Shown one piece after another: positions 43,860 through 52,591 of a DNA stretch of 64,000 nt. Position numbers and translations under genes: made by a program. The stretch's first letter is position 1. The number at the start of each line of letters is the position of its first letter. Origin of the DNA: Brevibacillus dissolubilis (GTDB lineage Bacteria > Bacillota > Bacilli > Brevibacillales > Brevibacillaceae); assembly GCF_006170445.1 (NCBI RefSeq), contig NZ_VCNA01000009.1, forward strand, positions 227,887-291,886, given 5' to 3'. The notes beneath the pieces are model-generated. The model was not told the DNA's origin, made no database searches, and was given only the letters and a program-made list of their open reading frames with translations.

Positions 43860-43894
43860 AACAACTGTAGGTGCCTATGGTTGTTCTCTTTTTA
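43860..43894 (+). other. Isolated hairpin with T-run
   Basis: GAACAAC-tg-TAGG-tg-CCTA-tg-GTTGTTC, a 28-nt nested palindrome followed by TCTTTTT. No plus-strand gene lies upstream, but a TATAAT box sits at 43810-43815, so a very short RNA is possible. Confidence 0.35.
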
Positions 43895-43918
43895 CATAAC
43901 AGAACATATGCAACCATC

Positions 43919-43978
43919 AAAAAACCATCCGCTTACGGCGCTCATCTGAAGCATGAACGCCCAAGCGGATGGTTTTTT
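43919..43978. terminator. Bidirectional terminator downstream of ytoI
   Basis: AAAAAACCATCCGCTT pairs with AAGCGGATGGTTTTTT; perfect 16-bp stem with a 28-nt loop. Confidence 0.85.
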
Positions 43979-44005
43979 GATTGGATCGGAAGCGATATGA
44001 GAAAT

Positions 44006-45316
44006 CTACCGTTCGATGATCTGCGCGGTGACCATCGCTTTGCCGACCAGCTGATCGTGATAATACATCTCCACTTCCACCTTGCCGAAGCGGCGGCTGA
44101 TATCCATCACGCGCGGTTTGACTTGCAGGCTGCTTTCGATCTGGACGGGCTTGAGGAAGTAGACCGTGATATTCTCCGGTACCATGTCGCCCCGGCGGTG
44201 CTTGCGCAGCTCGTTGCAAGCTGTCTCCACCATTACCGTCGTCATGACACCGCTTGCCATTGTTCCGAGATGGTTAGTCATCTGTGGGGTGACTTCGCCG
44301 TTATAGATCGACATATCGCCGTCTTTTTCTTCGCGGAAATGGTTCATGATCAGGTTGGGGAACGTCTCACTCATCTGCGGCTGCTTCTGCATATACTGGA
44401 GCGCCTTGAGTACGTCTTGGCGGGTGATGATGCCGATCATTTTTTTGTACGTGTCCACGACAGGCATGATCTCGATGCCTTCCCAGACCATCATATGGGC
44501 GGCGGAGGCGACAGATACACGCGGAGAGGTGGTGATCGGGTTCTTCACCATCACCTTGTCAATCGTCAAATCATCCTCTTGGCCGATAATATCCTTGGAG
44601 GTGACCACCCCGACGAGGCGCATATGCTCATCGACGACCGGGAAGCGCGTGTCATTGTGCTCCTCGGTGAACCGGTGCCAGTTGGCTACAGTGTCACTTG
44701 GGCGCAGATACGGTGTCTCCTCTACAGGCTTGAGGATGTCTTCTACCATGACAATCTCTTTTTTGATCAGGCGGTCATAGATCGCGCGGTTGATCAGCGC
44801 AGCAACCGTGAACGTGTCATAGCTGGAGGAGATGATCGGCAGTGCCATCTCATCTGCCAGCTGCTTTACCTCTTCACTGGTGTCAAAGCCCCCGGTGATC
44901 AATACGGCTGCACCATGCTGAATCGACAGCTTGTGTGCCTGATAGCGGTTCCCGACGATCAAGAGACTGCCCGCATCTACATAGCGCATCATATTTTCCA
45001 GCTTCATCGCACCGATGACGAATTTGTTGAGGGTTTTGTGCAGACCTTCCTTACCGCCCAAGACGTGGCCATCGACGATATTGACCACTTCTGCGTAGGT
45101 GAGCCGCTCAAAATTCTCTTTTTGCTTTTTCTCAATCCGTACCGTTCCGACGCGTTCAATCGTGCTGACATAGCCCTGCACTTCCGCCTCTTTAATCGCA
45201 CGGTAAGCGGTTCCCTCACTCACTTCCAGATCTTTGGCAATTTGTCTTACCGAGATTTTGGTGCCGATCGGGAGCCGGTCAATATATTGCAAAATTAACT
45301 CATGTTTTGTTGCCAA
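44006..45316 (-). CDS. ytoI: YtoI-like protein: HTH, DRTGG, CBS pair and hotdog domains
   Basis: 436-aa soluble regulator-like protein: N-terminal winged helix (about 1-60, KHELILQYIDRLPIGTKISVRQIAKDLEVSEGTAYRAI), a DRTGG domain (about 70-175), two CBS domains (about 190-310, KDIIGQEDDLTIDKVMVKNP, IMPVVDTYKKMIGIITRQDVLKALQ), and a 4HBT hotdog domain at the C-terminus (VMTTVMVETACNELRKHRRGD). CBS domains bind adenine nucleotides such as c-di-AMP or AMP. I chose TTG 45316 after GGTGA, which gives MATKHELILQYI as in family members; a frame 11 codons longer is rejected. Gene order YtpI-YtoI matches B. subtilis; role unknown. Confidence 0.9.
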   Translation of the reverse strand: MATKHELILQYIDRLPIGTKISVRQIAKDLEVSEGTAYRAIKEAEVQGYVSTIERVGTVRIEKKQKENFERLTYAEVVNIVDGHVLGGKEGLHKTLNKFVIGAMKLENMMRYVDAGSLLIVGNRYQAHKLSIQHGAAVLITGGFDTSEEVKQLADEMALPIISSSYDTFTVAALINRAIYDRLIKKEIVMVEDILKPVEETPYLRPSDTVANWHRFTEEHNDTRFPVVDEHMRLVGVVTSKDIIGQEDDLTIDKVMVKNPITTSPRVSVASAAHMMVWEGIEIMPVVDTYKKMIGIITRQDVLKALQYMQKQPQMSETFPNLIMNHFREEKDGDMSIYNGEVTPQMTNHLGTMASGVMTTVMVETACNELRKHRRGDMVPENITVYFLKPVQIESSLQVKPRVMDISRRFGKVEVEMYYHDQLVGKAMVTAQIIER

Positions 45317-45361
45317 TGAATTTTCACCATCCCTGGTCTTACCTAACAAACAATTATATCC

Positions 45362-45643
45362 CTATTTATTGTAAAGATAGCCTCTGTACACGATCTCGGC
45401 AAGCACAAGTGCACCGGGAATATTCAGATACCATACATAAATATGCCGGATACGCGGTACACTAATCCATTCAAACCCTCGCAGCTTATTAAGACCCACC
45501 CGGATACTGAAGAATACCCAATAAACCGACCAATTAATCATCGGTAAATATAACACCAAGCACCACAGAAAATTAATTGAGTTCTCCCCCAGATAAAAAC
45601 GCAGCAGCGCGGCGAGCAGGAAGACGAACAAAAATCGCTTCAT
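45362..45643 (-). CDS. Small membrane protein, unknown (93 aa)
   Basis: Three hydrophobic segments (MKRFLFVFLLAALLRFYL, LWCLVLYLPMINWSVYWVFF, IPGALVLAEIVYRGYLY). ATG 45643 is preceded by GGAGGGGG about 11 nt upstream. Family not recognised. It lies 45 nt upstream of ytoI on the same strand and may be co-transcribed with it. Confidence 0.65.
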   Translation of the reverse strand: MKRFLFVFLLAALLRFYLGENSINFLWCLVLYLPMINWSVYWVFFSIRVGLNKLRGFEWISVPRIRHIYVWYLNIPGALVLAEIVYRGYLYNK

Positions 45644-45689
45644 CTGTTATCCCACCCCCTCCAAGCACCACTATACCTGATGATTTGGC

Positions 45690-45728
45690 AAAAAAAAAGG
45701 GTGTAACGGATACATCGACCGCTACACC
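45690..45728 (-). terminator. Terminator of ytkL-type gene
   Basis: GGTGTAGCGG/CCGTTACACC stem (one G-U) on the minus strand followed by a run of nine Ts. Lies about 125 nt after the ytkL stop. Confidence 0.8.
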
Positions 45729-45852
45729 GTAAAGTCTATGAATTAAGGGGGTTTTCATCATGGGTTTATCATACCCCGCTTATGTTACAGCAATGTTACA
45801 AGCGAGTTACAAAATCATGTCATTTTAATTTTTCTACTAAATGTCACGATTG

Positions 45853-46542
45853 TTAGAGGATGAAGCTTTCACCCGGTTTGAGGATACGGCCGCGGATTCC
45901 TTGTTTTTCTAAGTCTTGCACGAACTTTTCATCGTCTTGAGCCAGACCCGGGAAGGTGTTGTAGTGGATCGGCACAACTTCTTTAGCCCCGAGCATTTTC
46001 GCTGCGATCACAGCATCTTCTGGTCCCATGGTGTAGATGTCACCGATTGGGAGGAAGGCTACGTCAATTTTGTTATATTTGCCAATCAGCTCCATATCGC
46101 CGAAAAGGCCAGTGTCACCAGCATGATAGATGGTCTTGTCTCCGATTGTGAGCAAGAAGCCGCCTGCCACACCCATGTAGATGGATTTGCCGCTGTGATC
46201 TACCATGTAGCCGGTACCGTGCAGGGCATTGGTCATTTTCACACGGCCAAACGGGAAGCTATAGCCGCCTCCGACGCTCAGGCCAAACGTCTGAAGACCT
46301 TGGCTGTTGAAGTACTCGGCAAGTTCAAAGATCGCAACGATCGTAGACCCGTTAGCTTGCGCGATGCTGGCGGTGTCGCCTACGTGGTCATTGTGACCGT
46401 GAGTCAAGAGGATATAATCTGCTTTGATCTCTTCCGCTTTTACGGTTGCTACTGGGTTACCCGTGAGGAAAGGGTCGATCAAGATATGAGTGCCTTCATG
46501 CACGATATGTACACAGCTGTGTCCGAGAAAACGAATATCCAT
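45853..46542 (-). CDS. ytkL: UPF0173 metal-dependent hydrolase (YtkL-like)
   Basis: 229-aa metallo-beta-lactamase fold enzyme. The metal site motif is LLTHGHNDHVGD (HxHxDH), with further ligand histidines in IDPFLTGNP and in YHAGDTGLFGDMELIG, VVPIHYNTFPG. Closely resembles YtkL/UPF0173. Substrate unknown; members cleave small esters or lactones. ATG 46542; 22 nt downstream of the YheA/YlbF-like gene stop (46564), so likely in one operon. Confidence 0.93.
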   Translation of the reverse strand: MDIRFLGHSCVHIVHEGTHILIDPFLTGNPVATVKAEEIKADYILLTHGHNDHVGDTASIAQANGSTIVAIFELAEYFNSQGLQTFGLSVGGGYSFPFGRVKMTNALHGTGYMVDHSGKSIYMGVAGGFLLTIGDKTIYHAGDTGLFGDMELIGKYNKIDVAFLPIGDIYTMGPEDAVIAAKMLGAKEVVPIHYNTFPGLAQDDEKFVQDLEKQGIRGRILKPGESFIL

Positions 46543-46563
46543 CTTTTTTGCCTCCTGGATCGG

Positions 46564-46905
46564 TTAGATTTGGTCTGTAAACAAGACTTCCAAAGGTTCT
46601 GCGATGATTCGGTTGATATCCTCCATCACTTGGGAGAGAATGCGCTCTGCTTCGAGCAGCTTGCGAATCTCCGGATTAAGCGAAATGGTTTCAAACAGAC
46701 GTTGGAATTGCTCCATTTCGTCCTGAGTCGGAGCTTGACCGCTCATTTGTTTCATTTGGAGCTCGAATTGACGCTTGCGGAAATCGTCAAACATGCGCTT
46801 CGCTTCAGCGTCTTGGTTTACATTTTGGTGGGTAGCGAAGTAGTTGCGGTATTCCTCACTTTCACGGATGGCCCGTGCCAGTTCGTGTGCTTTATCGTAA
46901 TTCAT
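46564..46905 (-). CDS. YheA/YlbF family protein
   Basis: 113-aa helical, cytoplasmic protein of the YlbF/YmcA superfamily, most like YheA (UPF0342): YDKAHELARAIRESEEYRNY, then FRKRQFELQMKQMSGQ and AERILSQVMEDINRIIAEPLEVLF. YlbF and YmcA help the Ric complex in RNA processing, competence and sporulation; YheA itself is unassigned. ATG 46905 follows GGGAGGGT; a 16-codon longer frame is rejected. In B. subtilis yheA lies next to yheB-yheC-yheD, which appear here 5-11 kb away. Confidence 0.82.
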   Translation of the reverse strand: MNYDKAHELARAIRESEEYRNYFATHQNVNQDAEAKRMFDDFRKRQFELQMKQMSGQAPTQDEMEQFQRLFETISLNPEIRKLLEAERILSQVMEDINRIIAEPLEVLFTDQI

Positions 46906-47023
46906 GTATGTACCCTCCCTATTCCAACTCAGATAACAACCGTAGTGTAACAAATTTGGTAAAGGAATGGCAATCTCCTGCTTATTCTTCTATTTCCGCC
47001 GATTTTATGGGATATTTGCTCAA

Positions 47024-47051
47024 TTACAACTCCCTTTAAAAGTGGTACAAT
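47024..47051 (+). promoter_or_regulatory. Promoter of the CheX-like gene
   Basis: -35 TTACAA (47024-47029), 16-bp spacer, -10 TACAAT (47046-47051), 79 nt before the gene start. Moderate match to sigma A. Confidence 0.45.
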
Positions 47052-47129
47052 AAGAAGGATTGGGTCTTTAGACTCTCATTCCTTATTCAAGCTCACAGTG
47101 TGATAGAACCATTTGATGGAGGTAAAGCA

Positions 47130-47612
47130 ATGGATGTACGTATTTTAAACATGTACTTGTGGGGACTCCTCTCGGTTTTGGGTCCGCTTGGCATGAGGGT
47201 AGAACGAGAGCATGTCAGGCTGCTGGACTCCTCCTATGCGGATGATACCGTGCAAATCCTCTCGGAAGTAACCGGTGAGATCGATGGTGAAATTCTCATT
47301 GGGATGTCCGAAGGTTCTTTTATGTGCCTGGTTGAGTCTTTTCAAATACCTCCAGAAGTTGTCGATGCAGACATGCGCCGAAGCCTCTTAACCGAATTTG
47401 GAGACATGGTCAAGTCGCATGCCATCACAGGCTACAAATCCACAGGGCTGAACATCGAGTTTAAGCGAGTCCTCCTCTACGACGAAGTGCGTGAGGAAAA
47501 AGCGAAACAGGCCCACAGCTTATCTGTCGCCTTACGTGTCAACGACCAACATCCATTGTATATACATTTCGTATTAGGCGAACATTATCGGAGTGCCCAA
47601 TTGATTTCGTAA
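47130..47612 (+). CDS. CheX-like protein
   Basis: 160-aa protein with the outline of the CheC/CheX family (phosphatases that act on CheY-P). It has a central alpha/beta domain with GEIDGEILIGMSEGSFMCLVESF and a helix LLTEFGDMVKSHAITGYKSTGLNIEF. In CheX the active helix has Glu-x2-Asn; here the same place reads EFGDM, so the Asn is replaced by Asp and activity is doubtful. ATG 47130 has GGAGGT; a longer frame is rejected. No chemotaxis gene is nearby. Could instead be an adaptor; assignment rests on pattern only. Confidence 0.5.
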   Translation: MDVRILNMYLWGLLSVLGPLGMRVEREHVRLLDSSYADDTVQILSEVTGEIDGEILIGMSEGSFMCLVESFQIPPEVVDADMRRSLLTEFGDMVKSHAITGYKSTGLNIEFKRVLLYDEVREEKAKQAHSLSVALRVNDQHPLYIHFVLGEHYRSAQLIS

Positions 47613-47616
47613 GACG

Positions 47617-47655
47617 TGAAAAGGGAGCGGCCCACTGTGGGACGACTCCCTTTTT
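47617..47655. terminator. Bidirectional terminator
   Basis: AAAAGGGAG...CTCCCTTTTT stem around GCGGCCCACTGTGGGACGA, between the CheX-like gene and the convergent MFS gene. Confidence 0.78.
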
Positions 47656-47698
47656 GTTTGTTGTCACACGCTGGTTGCGACTGATTGATGCTTCCAAA

Positions 47699-49000
47699 TC
47701 ACGCTACCCGGTCATGAGCAGCTGTCTGTTCCTGAACAATCGGCGGTAACAGCCACAAGCTGACGGCCAGCGTCGCCAATCCGAGTGGAAAGGCTACCCA
47801 CCAAAAGCCGAGGTTTTCTGTTACATATCCAAAGATCGGGACAAATGCAGCCAACAGCAAGGTCGTACAGAGGGATTGCAACGAAAGGATCGTGGCCCTT
47901 TGCTTGCTCGACACCAGTTCATTGAGCAGTGTGTTATACACAGGACGCCCCACACCTGCAGTATAAGCGAGCAGCATGATCACCCAAATCCCCACCATGA
48001 CCGGCACCATCACTATCAGGCACAGCTCCAGCGCCATCAAGGCCGTCAAGGTATAGAGGGTCACCTTTTTCCCCAGCCGCGCCACGATGTGGTGTGAGGT
48101 GACCGAGCCTAAGATGCTGCACAGCCGAATCCCGACGAAAATCGGACCAAGCCACCACATGTCGATGTGAATCTGCTCCACATACGGCTGTATTGAGAAA
48201 AAGGTAAAAAACCACGGCCCCAGCCCGATAAATGCCACCATAATGACCAGATTGCGGATTTGCGGCCTCCGCACACAGTAGGAGAAAGCATTGGCGATGG
48301 ATTGCAGGTAGGTGATTTTTTCTGGTTCAGCCTGATCTGCCGACTGGTCTGTTGGCGCAACGCCCGCCTTCACCGCCGTAGCCCCCTCAACCTCCACCGA
48401 TTCCGCATGTGGCGGCTCTTTGAGCGTCATCGCAACTCCCCCCGCAAGGATGACACAGACCCCGGAAAGGGTAAAAGGCAGTGACATATCATACGAAGCC
48501 ACCCACGGTCCGAGCAGCCCCGCCACCGCCGCCGAGCCTTGAACGATCGCCATCTGCCTGCCGACGATACGGGTATAATCTCCCTCCCGCTTAGCGGCTT
48601 TGAGCGAATCGTAGATCAGCGCCATGTCTGCTCCCGTCGTAAAAGACATCACCGAATTCCAGATGATATGAACCAACAGCAGCACCGGAAAGTACCCCAC
48701 AATCCCATAGAGGATGATCATCGGCCCCAATGTCAGCCCGCCAATGATCAGGGACACCTTGCGTCCATAGCGGTCCGCTACCGCTCCTGTCGGCACCTCA
48801 GACAGCGCCGTAGCGATCCAGCCGAGACCCTCCATGACGGCGATGGTCGTGAGGGACAGGTCGCGCTCTTGCTGGAGAAACAGGATGTAGACAGGGACCC
48901 AGAGATAGAAGCTGGTGAGTGCCGCATGCAGGTTCATCTTACGGATATTGGACAGGTAGGCGGATACAGCAGGTGGTGAATGGCTGGCAGGATGGCTCAT
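47699..49000 (-). CDS. MFS family transporter
   Basis: 433-aa major facilitator protein with twelve predicted hydrophobic segments. The motif A region reads GAVADRYGRKVSLIIGG between TM2 and TM3, typical of drug exporters. A hydrophilic central loop (about 195-225, rich in Glu/Ala/Pro) separates the two halves. Substrate unknown, drug or sugar efflux type. ATG 49000 has AAGGAG 11 nt upstream; GTG 49012 overlaps that site. Ends before the bidirectional terminator at 47617-47655. Confidence 0.88.
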   Translation of the reverse strand: MSHPASHSPPAVSAYLSNIRKMNLHAALTSFYLWVPVYILFLQQERDLSLTTIAVMEGLGWIATALSEVPTGAVADRYGRKVSLIIGGLTLGPMIILYGIVGYFPVLLLVHIIWNSVMSFTTGADMALIYDSLKAAKREGDYTRIVGRQMAIVQGSAAVAGLLGPWVASYDMSLPFTLSGVCVILAGGVAMTLKEPPHAESVEVEGATAVKAGVAPTDQSADQAEPEKITYLQSIANAFSYCVRRPQIRNLVIMVAFIGLGPWFFTFFSIQPYVEQIHIDMWWLGPIFVGIRLCSILGSVTSHHIVARLGKKVTLYTLTALMALELCLIVMVPVMVGIWVIMLLAYTAGVGRPVYNTLLNELVSSKQRATILSLQSLCTTLLLAAFVPIFGYVTENLGFWWVAFPLGLATLAVSLWLLPPIVQEQTAAHDRVA

Positions 49001-49088
49001 GAGGTGTTTCACTCCTTCACGTACAAGATCGTTTTTGTGTTGGAGATTATTTTATTGGAAAGTTCGGGAAATTGCTAGTGGTGGGATG

Positions 49089-49120
49089 GAAAAAAGGAGT
49101 CTGAGGGGAGATTCCTTTTT
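49089..49120. terminator. Terminator after the ATPase-nuclease pair
   Basis: AAAAAGGAATCT pairs with AGACTCCTTTTT (one mismatch) across an 8-nt loop, with T-runs on both sides; 34 nt past the stop of the small nuclease-like gene. Confidence 0.72.
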
Positions 49121-49153
49121 GGGGGTATATTTTTAAAAAATGGTTGATGGATT

Positions 49154-49753
49154 TTATGATGAGAGTTGAACCATTCCTCTGCCCGTTTCTTTGTCTAATC
49201 GGATTTTCTGTAATGGCATATCTTTCAATGACAAAACCGTTATCTTTTCATCAAACCATTCTCTCAATTCAACAGTCGTCGATAGGTTTTCTCTTCTCTC
49301 GAGCTGCCTCATTAATACTGGACTTGTGCTCTCCTTTGGTTCAAAGTCATTGTTTCGAAAAGCCGAATAAAAGTAGATCCCATCTAGCTTCTCTATTCCC
49401 AAGATTCCCATAATCGCGTGCATACGCAGGACGGCTCCCTCGTATTGCACTTTTGTTTTGTTCCAGATATCTTTTTTCATGGTTTTCTTGAATTCGATAA
49501 CGTGAAGAAACCATTGCTCTTGTCTCAACTCAAGGATTATTCCGTCAGCGCATTTTTGATTGGTCAGATAAGGAAATTTGTTGTTCCCTTCAAGTCGGAA
49601 TGAATAAAGCTCATTATGATCGGTACAAAAATGTACCTCCGCCCGGCCTTCTTCGTTCACTTCTTTCAGGATCAATCCATGCTTCGTACTTTTTTGATAG
49701 ATGTTATCGGTACGAAGCCAACTCAGCCTGGTGGCAAAGTCATCATTCAACAT
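49154..49753 (-). CDS. PD-(D/E)xK nuclease-like partner of the ATPase
   Basis: 199-aa protein with the nuclease pattern CADGIILEL...WFLHVIEFKKT: Asp70, then Glu87-x-Lys89 at the end of the next strand, as in PD-(D/E)xK endonucleases. The rest is alpha/beta and not similar to a family I can name. ATG 49753 overlaps the last 11 nt of the ATPase gene, with an internal AGGAGAT site, so it is translationally coupled. No helicase or methylase gene is nearby. The two-gene layout and visible AT-richness fit a defence module; function is inference. Confidence 0.62.
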   Translation of the reverse strand: MLNDDFATRLSWLRTDNIYQKSTKHGLILKEVNEEGRAEVHFCTDHNELYSFRLEGNNKFPYLTNQKCADGIILELRQEQWFLHVIEFKKTMKKDIWNKTKVQYEGAVLRMHAIMGILGIEKLDGIYFYSAFRNNDFEPKESTSPVLMRQLERRENLSTTVELREWFDEKITVLSLKDMPLQKIRLDKETGRGMVQLSS

Positions 49754-51119
49754 CGGACATCATCTCCTGAATCTTAAGGACTTCTTGGCTGAGATCCCAT
49801 AACGGCTGGTTAAAAGTTGGAACGACGAAGCCCTCTTCACGGGTCGGGAGCAACTCGGCCTTAGTTTTCCCATTTGGTTGAATCGTAAATTGATAGACTC
49901 GTGTGTCCCCCCGCTTTAGCAAATCGTCTGGATGGTAGTTGAATTTTTGCAATGTATCAATGAAATCGAATTTTTGTCCTAGGTACTCTACTGCTATAGA
50001 ATTATTCATCTGTTGAAAAACCGTATCACTATGCGTGGTTATCCACACAGGCACGCTTTTATTGTACAGCCGAATTAATGCCCGGGTGAGTAAACGTTGA
50101 AGTTCAATGTGAAGATGGGCTTCTGGTTCTTCTATGATAAGCAGCGGTATGTGCTTAGATGAGCGTAAAAACAAGATAAGTGGGGACAATTCAGCAACCA
50201 CCGATGACGTAACGTGAAGTGGCAATACCTCTTCTGATTGAAGCGGAACATATAAGAAATTAGGAACAGGTGACTGGTCTTGCTTGATCGTCCCCTTGAT
50301 AATCTCCTTTTCAAGAAATTCAGCTATTTGTTGGTATGTCCCGTCCCTCTTCAAATTTAACTTTAGTAAGCGACTCAAAAAGTCATAAACAATACAGCTA
50401 AACGGGGTATCTTCTCTATATTTCGGATTGGTTTCCATAACGATATATCGTCTATCAAACATATCACCAAGAATCTTTTTGTAAGATAGCATAAAACCGG
50501 TTCGAGATGCGGGCAAATAGAGTGGATCTGCTAGAGAATGTTTGTAATATAGTCTAGTCATCCCCTCGAACATGATATGCCAAGTTAACTGGTACGCTAT
50601 GGAGAGAATCGACTCCTCAGTAAGAACAGCGTTTTTCGGGTTGACAAGTATTTTTACCATGTGGGTAACAGTTAAGTCAAAGCCCGCTGTTCCTTCATGA
50701 ATCCGTTCGTCTGGTTGTATTTGAAAGTAGAGTGGGTTAGCCCTTCTATAATCCTTCACTTCCAGTTTTCCCATTTTAAAAGGGTTATTAAAAATATGTA
50801 ATAACAGGTGTTGTGAGTTGTCTCTAACTAATTCATTAAACCATCTCACAAACAACTGCTGTGTCTGTTCATCTACCTTAACCTCTCCTAGCGATAAGTT
50901 TGATTTCAACCAGTCTCTGCATTCATGATAAGTTTCACTTTTCGGAGGGGTATCAGGAAAGAGTACGTTCCCTCCCGTCATCATCCCCCACAAAAGCGAC
51001 ATCACATAACTCTTCCCGCTGTTGTTCTCCCCGACAAACATCATAAACGGGGCAATCTCAATCTCTGCTTTCTCAATCCGGGCAAAATCCTCTACAACCA
51101 GCGTCCATCTTTGCTCCAT
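49743..51119 (-). CDS. AAA/ABC-type ATPase (OLD/SMC-like), putative defence module
   Basis: 458 aa. Walker A at residues 30-37 (GENNSGKS) in the typical 'MMFVGENNSGKSYVMSLLWG' N-terminal context of AAA_15/AAA_21 proteins. The Walker B region LLIIEEPEAHLH (about 323-334) and the H-loop ITTHSD (about 358-363) follow. The middle 200 residues are an insertion of helical character. A TOPRIM nuclease domain, as in OLD proteins, is absent. Such ATPases pair with an effector nuclease in phage-defence modules. The next gene encodes a PD-(D/E)xK candidate effector. ATG 51119 has AGAGGTG. Confidence 0.8.
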   Translation of the reverse strand: MEQRWTLVVEDFARIEKAEIEIAPFMMFVGENNSGKSYVMSLLWGMMTGGNVLFPDTPPKSETYHECRDWLKSNLSLGEVKVDEQTQQLFVRWFNELVRDNSQHLLLHIFNNPFKMGKLEVKDYRRANPLYFQIQPDERIHEGTAGFDLTVTHMVKILVNPKNAVLTEESILSIAYQLTWHIMFEGMTRLYYKHSLADPLYLPASRTGFMLSYKKILGDMFDRRYIVMETNPKYREDTPFSCIVYDFLSRLLKLNLKRDGTYQQIAEFLEKEIIKGTIKQDQSPVPNFLYVPLQSEEVLPLHVTSSVVAELSPLILFLRSSKHIPLLIIEEPEAHLHIELQRLLTRALIRLYNKSVPVWITTHSDTVFQQMNNSIAVEYLGQKFDFIDTLQKFNYHPDDLLKRGDTRVYQFTIQPNGKTKAELLPTREEGFVVPTFNQPLWDLSQEVLKIQEMMSDVE

Positions 51120-51252
51120 CCCGATACACCTCTCGTTCTTGTTACAAGTATATCCAGTAACCCTACCCCTATCATCCTGCCCAATCCGTTCTCCCTCATC
51201 TTATCCCCGCTTAAACAAATTACACCATTTCGCTAGGACAAAAAAAGCAGAT

Positions 51253-51281
51253 AAAAAAAGCGCCTGCTCCATCGCAGACGC
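51253..51281 (-). terminator. Terminator of the DUF445 gene
   Basis: GCGTCTGC/GCAGGCGC stem (one G-U), 6-nt loop, followed on the minus strand by seven Ts. Separates the DUF445 gene from the ATPase operon. Confidence 0.85.
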
Positions 51282-51344
51282 CTCCCTTCCCATAAAACAT
51301 ATACAAGAACGAGAAAAGGCTCAACCTCAGCCAATCCTCTCCTA

Positions 51345-52502
51345 TTACAACCAAAAATTAATCAATCCCTGCACCAAACCAATGATCGCCCCAAGCACAA
51401 ATCCCAGCACCGTGATCATCCGGAACTCTTTCCCCGAAATCCCCACGATCATCTCTTCGATTCGCTCCAGCGGGAAGCCTTCTACCTGTTTGGCGACGAT
51501 CTCCGTGATATGAAGTCGGTCAAATACCTGCTCCACATTGGCTTCCAGCGTATTGACCGCCCAAGCCGAGAGCTTCGGAATCCAGTCCTCCACAATCCGG
51601 TCACCGAATGGCGCAAGCACGCTTTTCACCGGCTTGTCCAAAAGACGCAGGCTTTGCTCCTCCATCTTGGCAAACAGCTTGATCCGCCACGCGTCAACCT
51701 GTTCGTCGCCGATCCACTTGAGCACCTCACCTACTTTTTTGCCCATCAGCTTGTCCGCTTCGATGCGCATGAAATGCTTGAGACGGGCGGACAATTCTGG
51801 ATTTTCCAGGATGTCATCGAGGAATGGCATGATTTTGCCGATGATCTTGTCGTCACCGAGGAACATGCCCATCAGACCGCCGAACATACCGCCACCGCCG
51901 CCGAGGACACCTTTGAGCATGTTTTGAATATGGTTTACCCCCTCTGGGGAATGCAGATAATCACGGAAGCCGCGAATCATCATGTCGCCGAAGGAGCCGA
52001 TGGTGTCATGCAGCTTCTCACGGGCTTCCGGCGGCAGCAGGTCACGGATTTCCTTGTCGGCCGACTGCACCAGCCACTTGTCAGACCAAGAGATCCATGC
52101 TTTTTGCACAGGGTCACGCAGGCTGTCATTCCACGTGCCTTCTGGTGTCAGCGTACCCGGCAGATAGTGAGTCAGTACCTCCCGGATCGTCTGATCGCTT
52201 GTGATCCATTTTTGGGCATAGCCTGTCAGCCAGTCGCGTAGCGTGTTCTCCATGTTGCCTTGGGAGAGTGCCCGGCGGATGCCCTCTTTGGTCAGCAGAT
52301 GGTTCTCGACGAGATTGCCCATCTCCCGACCGATCTGGTCACGGCGGCGGGGAATCAGCCCCGGTGTGAACGGTACTCGGAAGCTGCCGATCATCCATGG
52401 GTTATAAGGCCGGAAAAGCATGCGGATCGCCAGTTCATTGGTGACACCACCAATGACCGAGCCGATGCCGACATTTAGTAACAATGTAATCCATTCATTC
52501 AT
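51345..52502 (-). CDS. yheB: DUF445 family membrane protein (YheB-like)
   Basis: 385-aa protein of the DUF445 family. Hydrophobic N-terminus (LLLNVGIGSVIGGVTNELAIRMLFRPY) and C-terminus (MITVLGFVLGAIIGLVQGLINFWL) with a long helical soluble middle. The NELAIRMLFRPYxP motif and FTPGLIPRRR are typical of the family. Position next to four yheC/D-type genes matches the B. subtilis yheABCD cluster, where a role in the spore is suspected. ATG 52502 has AGGAGTG. Divergent from the yheC/D row; the 89-nt gap must carry both promoters. Confidence 0.93.
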   Translation of the reverse strand: MNEWITLLLNVGIGSVIGGVTNELAIRMLFRPYNPWMIGSFRVPFTPGLIPRRRDQIGREMGNLVENHLLTKEGIRRALSQGNMENTLRDWLTGYAQKWITSDQTIREVLTHYLPGTLTPEGTWNDSLRDPVQKAWISWSDKWLVQSADKEIRDLLPPEAREKLHDTIGSFGDMMIRGFRDYLHSPEGVNHIQNMLKGVLGGGGGMFGGLMGMFLGDDKIIGKIMPFLDDILENPELSARLKHFMRIEADKLMGKKVGEVLKWIGDEQVDAWRIKLFAKMEEQSLRLLDKPVKSVLAPFGDRIVEDWIPKLSAWAVNTLEANVEQVFDRLHITEIVAKQVEGFPLERIEEMIVGISGKEFRMITVLGFVLGAIIGLVQGLINFWL

Positions 52503-52591
52503 ATGGTAACACTCCTATCTTGGGCTGGAACCAATTGTTTACCCATCTCATAAGATAGACTAACCTCATGCCTATGAAAAGGGGATTAGCC

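Noticed and set aside
43645..43920. 91-aa minus-strand ORF in the gap before ytoI
   Set aside because: Composition is unlike a protein (low-quality Trp/Ser/Lys mix), no ribosome site, and it overlaps the marR promoter and the isolated hairpin.
43871..45298. 475-aa plus-strand frame opposite ytoI
   Set aside because: His/Asp-rich antisense shadow of a strongly supported CBS/DRTGG gene.
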